A stretch of 44,873 nt of DNA, from IMG/VR virus record IMGVR_UViG_3300015245_000016, positions 1-44,873 of that record; one strand, 5' to 3'. The position numbers were made by a program, and so were the translations under genes. Shown in pieces: positions 23,957 through 30,001 of this stretch. The DNA is from a virus. Each line of letters starts with the position of its first letter. The stretch's first letter is position 1. The notes beneath the pieces are model-generated. The model saw nothing but the letters and a program-made list of their open reading frames with translations, did no database searches and was not told the origin of the DNA.

Positions 23957-24464
23957 GTAATGAAATATGCTGGATCGGCGTCCCAACTGGTGCGATGTTG
24001 CGTGAGCGGGTTAAGTTACGTCCTACAGCGTAGCTCTCTGAGGCCACATCCAGCATGAGAAGCGTTCTCGCCATCTTGTGATGCCCATGTCTATTCAGAA
24101 GCCATGCTCCTCCGTAAACAGCCGCTAGCGCTCCAGCCTGGAATGCAGCTTCGGCAGCAATTGATCCACCTTTGGGTGCAATCGGGTCAGACTCATGGAA
24201 GCACCGGCAAGGATCGTTGAGCAGCTTGACTGTCGAATAGCCATCGAGTGCGCGAACAGTTGCATCTGCCGAGAACAGCGCGATGACGAACTTGGTATTG
24301 AACGTTTCAGGCTTCTGTACCGACACCGTCTTTGCGCTGGCGATCCAAGTGTCCAGATAATCCGGCTTGATGCTGGACGAAACGGTTTGTGTTTGGCCGA
24401 CAAGCACGCCAAGCAGGAAGAACGATCCGATAACTGCTGCTTTGATTATGGTAGAAGATTTCAT
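23949..24464 (-). CDS. Exported or membrane moron protein
   Basis: 171 aa, leftward inside the rightward late region. ATG 24464 follows GAGGGAACCAAA. The N-terminus (MKSSTIIKAAVIGSFFLLGV) is a signal peptide or anchor. A second hydrophobic helix lies in AAFQAGALAAVYGGAWLLN, followed by a His-rich turn (HGHHK). The arrangement resembles small exported proteins of acidobacteria, so it may be host-derived. Plausible role: change of the host envelope or superinfection exclusion. Function unproven. Confidence 0.65.
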   Translation of the reverse strand: MKSSTIIKAAVIGSFFLLGVLVGQTQTVSSSIKPDYLDTWIASAKTVSVQKPETFNTKFVIALFSADATVRALDGYSTVKLLNDPCRCFHESDPIAPKGGSIAAEAAFQAGALAAVYGGAWLLNRHGHHKMARTLLMLDVASESYAVGRNLTRSRNIAPVGTPIQHISLQK

Positions 24465-24658
24465 TTTGGTTCCCTCGAAAACAACTGTCGCACGCATTCC
24501 CTTGTGGAAATAAATAATCTAAGAATTATTTACGAAAAGTAACGTTACCAAAAAAGAACAGCCCCTTCTGTTGTGAGGGGCCGTTGCGGAGTTGTCTGCG
24601 GAGGTCGGCTGAAAGTTCTGAGGGAACCTATTCGGGACCGACTGAAGAGATCTTACCA
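24465..24658. other. Spacer between the two leftward moron genes
   Basis: No gene seen. It contains an AAATAAT/ATTATTT inverted repeat near 24510-24531, the palindrome GTAACGTTAC (24539-24548) and the leftward terminator at 24561. A GTCGG/CCGAC stem (about 24605-24640) lies next to the stop of the second moron. The palindromes may flank the promoter of the moron at 24464. Confidence 0.45.
24561..24581 (-). terminator. Leftward terminator of the second moron gene
   Basis: Stem GCCCCT (24561-24566) and AGGGGC (24576-24581). Read on the minus strand it is followed by TGTTCTTTTTTGG, a U-rich tail. It ends the gene that starts at 24901 before the moron at 24464. Confidence 0.75.
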
Positions 24659-24901
24659 TTATTCTCCTTGCATTTCTCCAAATGTATGCCATCCCGACTT
24701 CTCTAAATAAAGTTCACGCATCGATTGGCGTTCTTTTTCTGCTTCCGATACCTCATCTAGGTCATTCTGCGAAATTATTTCTATTTCCTTCCTCCATCCT
24801 TTTCGCGGAGGCCAAGAAACTCCCCAATCGGCCAATTGTTTTCTTGTCCATCCTCCGTTTTCAGTTTTCGCAGTTTCTATCTGTTCTTTTGTGAATTTCA
24901 T
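24659..24901 (-). CDS. Small phage protein with GGWTRKQLADWGVSWPP motif
   Basis: 80 aa. Begins MKFTKEQIETAKTENGGWTR and continues KQLADWGVSWPPRKGW, a pattern I associate with small phage proteins in which G-G-W-T-x-x-Q-L-x-x-W-G-x-x-W-P-P-x-x-G-W is conserved; function unknown. GGGGAGGAACT precedes the ATG. The C-terminal half is charged and helical. Its upstream flank is the structured-RNA candidate. Confidence 0.7.
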   Translation of the reverse strand: MKFTKEQIETAKTENGGWTRKQLADWGVSWPPRKGWRKEIEIISQNDLDEVSEAEKERQSMRELYLEKSGWHTFGEMQGE

Positions 24902-25244
24902 AGTTCCTCCCCGTTTTTGTTGTTCTTAAGTCTTTCTCTCTAATGCAGTTCTAGACCGTAGACGTAAAAGGTTCTGGGGTAAACCAGCTCAAAGAGTATT
25001 CTCTAAAAAGCTGATTCCAGAACTTTTACTTTCACGTGCATTATCTGAGCCGTGAGAGCAATCTAAACTGAGAACAGGGGCCGTTAGCTTCCTACGAAGG
25101 AATCCAGTATCCGGTTACGAGGCCTGTGGTCGTTAGATTGACCGTTTTCCCCGCGTAGCACTTCGGCATCAATGCCTTATAGCCACGTTTCTATTGACCA
25201 AGTATTCGGGTCAAGAAGCTAAAATATAGAGGGGAATCTCCCAT

Positions 25245-25260
25245 ACATTTTATATTCGCA
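25245..25260. repeat. 16-bp direct repeat inside the RNA candidate, copy 1
   Basis: ACATTTTATATTCGCA, identical to 25346-25361, 101 bp apart. Both copies end at the 3' side just before a C-rich arm (ACTCC or GCCCCTCC), suggesting a repeated structural motif. Confidence 0.85.
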
Positions 25261-25345
25261 ACTCCAGAGTAGACCTTAGCGGATAAATTTGCAATACTGA
25301 TGTGGAGGGGACAGTTTAAGAAACTGATATCCAGCCTGCTCCGGC

Positions 25346-25361
25346 ACATTTTATATTCGCA
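25346..25361. repeat. 16-bp direct repeat inside the RNA candidate, copy 2
   Basis: Second copy of ACATTTTATATTCGCA. Here it lies unpaired on the 3' side of the GTGGAGGGG/CCCCTCCAC helix. Confidence 0.85.
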
Positions 25362-25404
25362 GCCCCTCCACTGAGAGCCGCCATAACTGGTGGCTTTCGT
25401 GCTT

Positions 25405-25410
25405 TATACT
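25405..25410 (+). promoter_or_regulatory. -10 box of second late block, leaderless start predicted
   Basis: TATACT occupies exactly -12 to -7 relative to ATG 25417. No -35 match and no ribosome site. The hexamer equals the one before the small terminase gene, so both may be one class of late promoter. Confidence 0.55.
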
Positions 25411-25416
25411 GTGAAT

Positions 25417-25821
25417 ATGATCCGAGACATGCAGGACAGCGATCACGAAGAAATAAAAGCACTTCATAAACGCCAAGGTTTCCAGTACAATCTACCCAAG
25501 CTCGATTCTCCTCTCATCCTCGTATCCAAGGTGAGAGAAATCGATGGGCGTGTCGTGGCAGCGGAGTTTTTACGCATCACGGCAGAGACGTTCCTTCTAG
25601 TAGAAGGCAGCCCGGTTGAAAAAGGTCGCGCAATCGAGGAATTGCAGCCTGAAGTTGACCGGGAAGCTAAACAGAAGGGGCTTGAAGATTATGTCTGCGT
25701 CGTCCCTCCTGAAATTGAAGAAAGCTTCGAACCGGCACTTCGGAAGATGGGTTGGAATCCAACTCGTGACTGGAAGATGTGGTACAGGAGCTTAGATGAG
25801 ATCAGCGGTCAACCAGGCTAA
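25417..25821 (+). CDS. GNAT-like acetyltransferase-fold phage protein
   Basis: 134 aa. MIRDMQDSDHEEIKALHKRQ (1-20) is the usual start of GNAT proteins (I-R-x-M-x-x-x-D). VVAAEFLRITAETFLLVEG (44-62) matches strand 4-5, and GWNPTRDWKMWYRSL forms the C-terminal strand. The acetyl-CoA P-loop (Q/R-x-x-G-x-G/A) is not clear, so it may be non-catalytic. Such genes are common among phage structural genes. ATG 25417 is chosen from the -10 spacing; an in-frame GTG at 25411 is possible. Confidence 0.72.
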   Translation: MIRDMQDSDHEEIKALHKRQGFQYNLPKLDSPLILVSKVREIDGRVVAAEFLRITAETFLLVEGSPVEKGRAIEELQPEVDREAKQKGLEDYVCVVPPEIEESFEPALRKMGWNPTRDWKMWYRSLDEISGQPG

Positions 25822-26350
25822 TCAGGCGTTTACCGGAGCGCAAAACACTGCCGGGAACGAAGGCGGTCAAGCCTCTTCCATCGAAGGCAACCTAACTCCT
25901 TTCTATACAGAAGAAATGCTCCACCCCCAGGGATACGGTCAGCAAGACTTATCGGCGCAGACGGCGGCGGCAGAAGGTGGGGCGGGTGGTGCAGCATCGG
26001 CATTCACCGGTCAGGCTGCACAAAGGGCTGGAGTATCTCGAAATGCAGGTGGGTTCCAGGCAGCCCTTTCCGAGAACTCCCGTAATGCAGCCCGTGGCGC
26101 AGCGCAGTCTGCTGAACAGATCGCTGCAAACAATGCAGATCTGAAGCAAAAGCAGATACAGCAAGGCGCTGAAGGACTTAGCGGCCTTCATAAGACCGAT
26201 ACAAGCGCGATGCTTGAGGCGATGGGTCAGGAAGCCCCAGACATAAACTCCGAAGTCAATGCAGGAAATAGTGGATGGCTCCAGAATACGATGGGCATCC
26301 TAAACAGTTTGAGTGGTGGCGCATCGGCAGCATCGAAGTTCCTAAAATAA
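25796..26350 (+). CDS. Small Ala/Gln-rich ejection-type protein
   Basis: 184 aa, low-complexity Ala/Gly/Gln/Ser and helical (AAAEGGAGGAASAFTGQAAQ). AGGAG precedes the ATG, which overlaps the previous gene. It begins a three-gene set (with 26350 and 27666) resembling the P22 gp7-gp20-gp16 ejection proteins, which leave the head with the DNA. Assignment is by composition and order. Confidence 0.6.
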   Translation: MRSAVNQANQAFTGAQNTAGNEGGQASSIEGNLTPFYTEEMLHPQGYGQQDLSAQTAAAEGGAGGAASAFTGQAAQRAGVSRNAGGFQAALSENSRNAARGAAQSAEQIAANNADLKQKQIQQGAEGLSGLHKTDTSAMLEAMGQEAPDINSEVNAGNSGWLQNTMGILNSLSGGASAASKFLK

Positions 26351-27666
26351 TGGCAAATACGACACGTACACCTAACGTATTCGACCTCGACAGCGCTCCT
26401 CCGATAGTCTCATCAGGAGCAGTCTTCGACGCGCCTCCAGCGATACCAACAAGTCCTGTATGGGCTTCCAATGCTCCCGAGTTGCCCGCTCAGGCGGCTC
26501 CGGCCGTAAAGGCTGCGCCAAGTCCCTTTGAAGAGAACCTGAACCAGAACTACACGGCCCTGAATAAGCTTCGTGAACAGAAGGCCAATCCCTGGGGAAC
26601 CGAGAACAATCACCCTGGGACACTTGGCAAGATCGGCCACATCTTCTCAACAATCGGCAATATCGCCGGTGACGTCGTTGCTCCGGGCGTGATGGCACGT
26701 ATCCCCGGAACCCAACTCAATCGGGATATGATGACAGGCCAGCTTCAGGATCGCATTGAGCAGGAAGAGCAGGAAAAGGGTCAGCTCAAGAGTCAGGAAC
26801 TCAAACCACAGCTCGACCAGGCTAAGCTTGCCCTTTCACAGGAAAAGCAGAGTCAGACGCATGAACATCAGCAGACTCAAGATGAGCAACAGCTCCGTAA
26901 GGCTGGTCTGACGCGTGACGCATCTGGCGCAATCGTCCCAGTGCCTTATGAGCAGCTTGCACCGCATGAACAAGCAACAACCGATCTTCAGAATGCCCGC
27001 TCTGAAGCACAGCAGGCCCAGGAAGATTACCGGAAGGCGCAGACAGCCAATATGCCGGAACAGATGGAGATCGCCAAGGGGCGACTTGCAAACGCACAGA
27101 AGAATGCGAATACGGCTATTGCCCGTCTTGGCCTATCTCAGCAAGAGTTTGGATTCAACCAGGATAAATTCTATAATCCACAGCCAACCGCAAATGAGCG
27201 CAAATCGGGTGATCTTGCTGAATCGGCGGTCAATCAGGTTCATACGATGCGTTCGATCATCGCAGCCCATCCAGAGATGTTTGGCCCGGGCGGCGCAGCA
27301 AAGCAACAGCTTACGCGTTGGCTGTCTTCGGGTGCTGAGGATGCTGGTAAGTTCAACGCTGCTAAGGATTACCTCGCAGAGCACAGTGCGGGTGTCTTTG
27401 GCGGCCGCGGGGCATACATCATCAAGGAACTCCAGAACATCACGAATCCGAACCAAGATCCTTCGGCGCTGCGTGGAGCACTTGATCAGGCCGAACAGAC
27501 TGCAACCCACTTTGTGAATAAAGGTGCAGTGCATGGTAAGGGTGGCGGTCAATCTGAAGGTGGTGGAGGGCAATCGGCACCCAAGGTTGGTGATGTTGTT
27601 GATGGGTATAGATTTAAAGGTGGTGCTCCGCATGACAAGAATAGCTGGGAGCAGGTGAAGAAATAA
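26350..27666 (+). CDS. Probable DNA ejection/internal virion protein
   Basis: 438 aa, starting MANTTRTPNVFDLDSAPPIV. ATG 26350 overlaps the previous stop (TAATG). Residues 130-290 are a long Gln/Glu/Ala coiled coil (QDRIEQEEQEKGQLKSQELK, then AQQAQEDYRKAQTANMPEQM). The C-terminus is Gly-rich. Long coiled coils with this neighbourhood fit ejection proteins that build a channel across the envelope. Confidence 0.62.
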   Translation: MANTTRTPNVFDLDSAPPIVSSGAVFDAPPAIPTSPVWASNAPELPAQAAPAVKAAPSPFEENLNQNYTALNKLREQKANPWGTENNHPGTLGKIGHIFSTIGNIAGDVVAPGVMARIPGTQLNRDMMTGQLQDRIEQEEQEKGQLKSQELKPQLDQAKLALSQEKQSQTHEHQQTQDEQQLRKAGLTRDASGAIVPVPYEQLAPHEQATTDLQNARSEAQQAQEDYRKAQTANMPEQMEIAKGRLANAQKNANTAIARLGLSQQEFGFNQDKFYNPQPTANERKSGDLAESAVNQVHTMRSIIAAHPEMFGPGGAAKQQLTRWLSSGAEDAGKFNAAKDYLAEHSAGVFGGRGAYIIKELQNITNPNQDPSALRGALDQAEQTATHFVNKGAVHGKGGGQSEGGGGQSAPKVGDVVDGYRFKGGAPHDKNSWEQVKK

Positions 27667-28751
27667 TGGCTGAGCCCTGGAAAAACTATTCCGCACCTGC
27701 CGCACCCGAGGATTCCGGCCCTTGGTCAAAGTATGCTGCACCCGCGACCTCCGCACCGCCTCAAGTGGCACCCGCTGCGGCCTCGCCTGCGCCACAAAAG
27801 GGGTTCATGGAGACGGCGGCAGAGGGGTTTTCTCCGCAGATGGATGTCGCTAAGGGGGTGATCAAAGGGGCTGCCGGTACTTTGGCGAATGTCGACGAAG
27901 CAGCGCGCAAGCACCTTCCCGCATTCATGACAAAGCAATGGTTCGGTTTCGGCCAACCAACGGATATCGAAAAAGAGAAGCAATTCGCGCAACCACAGAA
28001 TATTGGCGAGAAGATCGGCAAGTACGGAGAGCAAGCCGGTGAGTATCTTCTTCCAGGCGGCGCAGAGGAAAAGGCAGCTTCGAGTCTTGTGAAGGCATTC
28101 CCGCAGGCAGGTAAGGCTGCTGCACCCCTGGCACGCATCGCCACCAAATCTCTAGGTTCTGGGGTTGTCGGTGCCGGTCAGGGAACTGGGTTCGGTACCG
28201 GTGCTGCTATTGGCGCTGTAGGCGGGGCATTGCCAGAAGTTACTGCTTTGGTTCCGACTAAGGCCAAGGCAGGGAAAGTATTCCAGAGCGTAATGGAAGA
28301 CGCCAAGGATCAACCGATCTCACTGACTAACTCGATGCCTTATCTCCAGCGTGTTCAGGAACTGGGTGAACGAGGTGCTACTCAGCCGCGGGTAACCCAA
28401 CAACTCTTCAGCCGTGCCGGACAGGAAAACCCGATTCTTTACCCCGAAGCACGCGATTTCGCTTCGAATCTATCCCGCATGTCGGCTGCCGACAGAATGG
28501 CGATCAATCCGACAATGGCACGAGAAGTTGGGAATGCGTCCAAAGCTTTCAATCAAGATGTCGGTGCGGCGGCATCGGCTGTAGGCCGTGGTGAAGACTA
28601 CAGCAGGGCTATGCGGGATTACGCAAGAGCCGCAGCGCTTCGAGAAGGTACTATTAAAGCAGCAAAGGCTGCTGCGAAATATGGACTACCAGCCGCAGGT
28701 GCAGGTTATGGCCTGAGCCACCTTGCACATGTAATGGTTCCAGATCGATAG
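27666..28751 (+). CDS. Probable ejection/internal virion protein
   Basis: 361 aa. The N-terminus is repetitive and Pro/Ala-rich with W-K-x-Y/WSKYAAP repeats (residues 3-35: AEPWKNYSAPAAPEDSGPWS). A glycine-rich hydrophobic stretch (GSGVVGAGQGTGFGTGAAIG, about 160-185) may insert in membranes. It starts in a TAATG overlap with the previous gene. Third member of the ejection-like set. Confidence 0.6.
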   Translation: MAEPWKNYSAPAAPEDSGPWSKYAAPATSAPPQVAPAAASPAPQKGFMETAAEGFSPQMDVAKGVIKGAAGTLANVDEAARKHLPAFMTKQWFGFGQPTDIEKEKQFAQPQNIGEKIGKYGEQAGEYLLPGGAEEKAASSLVKAFPQAGKAAAPLARIATKSLGSGVVGAGQGTGFGTGAAIGAVGGALPEVTALVPTKAKAGKVFQSVMEDAKDQPISLTNSMPYLQRVQELGERGATQPRVTQQLFSRAGQENPILYPEARDFASNLSRMSAADRMAINPTMAREVGNASKAFNQDVGAAASAVGRGEDYSRAMRDYARAAALREGTIKAAKAAAKYGLPAAGAGYGLSHLAHVMVPDR

Positions 28752-28759
28752 GAGAAAAG

Positions 28760-29440
28760 ATGCCAGCATATAACAGCCCGTTCCGCCCTCCGGTTCTCCT
28801 CTCTAAAGGAGTGCCTTGCTATCTTCTCGGTTCGTTCGACTATAAAGTTGGGCGCACCAAAGCCTATGTCACCAATGTCGCCTCTACCGGTGGCGTAGGG
28901 ACGGTTACACTCCAGATTCTGAATGGACCATTGCCGACAATTGGCGAGTATATCTCTATTCTGAATGCGACCAACGCTGCGTTCAACGTATCTCGTGCAA
29001 TCATTACCGCGGTTACAATCAATACGGCCACCGGTGCGGGGACAGTAACTTTCGCGCTTGCTGGAACTGTTGTATCTGTTGCAGATACGGGCACTGTTTT
29101 GATTGAGCCGACAGAGGTTGGGGAAACCCTTGTGGCTGGAGCGTCAATTCCTTGCTGTGTACAAGCTCCTGAGGGAGATTCCCAGTTTACGATCACGACT
29201 GCAGTTGGATTCGTTGGGGCATTCCCAACGGCGGTTACGGTATCTCTTCAAGAAGCGGTTCGAGATATCAACGCTGAATATACGACCTTGACACCAGTGG
29301 CGGCAACGGTAACAGCAGGTGCATTTTCACCTACCGGACCGGGGCCAGTGGCTTCATTCACGCTGACCCGCGGCAACTTCTATCGGTTCCTAGTCTCCGG
29401 GATTACGGGAACAGGCTCCATCGTGGCAAAGATCGTCTAA
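28760..29440 (+). CDS. Beta-sandwich virion protein
   Basis: 226 aa. AGGAGAAAAG is the ribosome site. An Ig-like module (about 30-105, with GEYISILNATNAAFNVSRAI) repeats the theme seen at 18399 and 19041, followed by a second all-beta domain. Probably a tail or decoration component placed before the tailspike genes. Confidence 0.6.
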   Translation: MPAYNSPFRPPVLLSKGVPCYLLGSFDYKVGRTKAYVTNVASTGGVGTVTLQILNGPLPTIGEYISILNATNAAFNVSRAIITAVTINTATGAGTVTFALAGTVVSVADTGTVLIEPTEVGETLVAGASIPCCVQAPEGDSQFTITTAVGFVGAFPTAVTVSLQEAVRDINAEYTTLTPVAATVTAGAFSPTGPGPVASFTLTRGNFYRFLVSGITGTGSIVAKIV

Positions 29441-29449
29441 GGGGAAGAT

Positions 29450-30001
29450 ATGGCTATTGGGCGCGACGATAGATACGTTACGGACGGACTAGGGAGGGCG
29501 CTCAGCGGGGCACAGGTATTTTACCTAACTCAGCCAGCTAACACGAGCGTATACCCTCCTACGCCGCTTGCTGCAGTGTTCTCAGATGAAACTGGATCTA
29601 CCCCCGTTGCTAATCCAGTGATTACGGATGGATTCGGTCATGCTTTCGGCTATCTGAATAATGCTGCACAGTATACGGTCTATATCGCTCACCCACTTTT
29701 CGGAAATTTCCCAATTATCCTTCCAGATCAGGCGATCACTGGGGGTAATTCGGTTCCCGGTGTCGTTTGGCAGGGATCCCTGTCCGGTACGATCAATGGC
29801 ACGAACCACGTATTCACTTTGACGAACAATGGTATACCTCTTTCTGGGACTCCTTCTCAGGCGACTGTGTGGCTCAATTTCCCGTTGATTCCTGGTGGAG
29901 GATATACGATTACCGGAAACCAAGTTACATTTGCGAATGCACCGCAACCCGCCGCTGGTGGAAATCCTGCAGATATTCTGTATGCCCAGGGGATACTATG
30001 A
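29450..30001 (+). CDS. Tail protein, probable spike/fibre adaptor
   Basis: 183 aa, starting MAIGRDDRYVTDGLGRALSG. The DGLGRALSGAQVFYLTQPAN and TDGFGHAFGYLNNAAQYTVY stretches resemble tail-fibre N-terminal adaptor regions that present a plug to the virion. AAGGGGAAGAT precedes the ATG. The stop overlaps the tailspike start by four bases, so the two are probably translated together. Confidence 0.6.
   Translation: MAIGRDDRYVTDGLGRALSGAQVFYLTQPANTSVYPPTPLAAVFSDETGSTPVANPVITDGFGHAFGYLNNAAQYTVYIAHPLFGNFPIILPDQAITGGNSVPGVVWQGSLSGTINGTNHVFTLTNNGIPLSGTPSQATVWLNFPLIPGGGYTITGNQVTFANAPQPAAGGNPADILYAQGIL

Larger units (their letters stand above)
24941..25400 (+). ncRNA. Candidate large structured RNA (about 450 nt)
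   Basis: This non-coding stretch contains many nested complementary arms. They are TAATGCA/TGCATTA (24941-24947, 25037-25043) enclosing GTAAAAGGTTCTGG/CCAGAACTTTTAC (24964-24977, 25017-25029) and CAGCT/AGCTG (24985, 25009). Next come CAATCTAA/TTAGATTG (25059, 25133) enclosing ACAGGGGCC/GGCCTGT and TTCCT/AGGAA (25089-25102). TTCCCC/GGGGAA (25147, 25231) closes two further hairpins. GTGGAGGGG/CCCCTCCAC (25302, 25363) encloses CAGTTT/AAACTG. A final hairpin AGCCGCCA/TGGTGGCT (25376-25395) is followed by TTCGTGCTTT. Two hairpins need G-U pairs on the plus strand and one favours the minus strand. It could instead be a long leader of the leftward gene at 24901. Confidence 0.6.

Noticed and set aside
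23926-24581. Flanking GCCCCT/AGGGGC stems as inverted ends of a mobile element
   Set aside because: Both are explained as ordinary terminators (each followed by T-rich sequence in the needed direction), with no transposase or target duplication.
24941-25400. Group I or group II intron, or a CRISPR array
   Set aside because: No split gene flanks it, no intron core motifs or domain V are visible, and only one 16-base sequence repeats, once. It is better described as an unknown structured RNA.
26915-27517. 200-codon plus frame inside the ejection-protein gene at 26350
   Set aside because: Arg/Ser/Gln-rich out-of-frame reading of the coiled-coil gene with no start signal.
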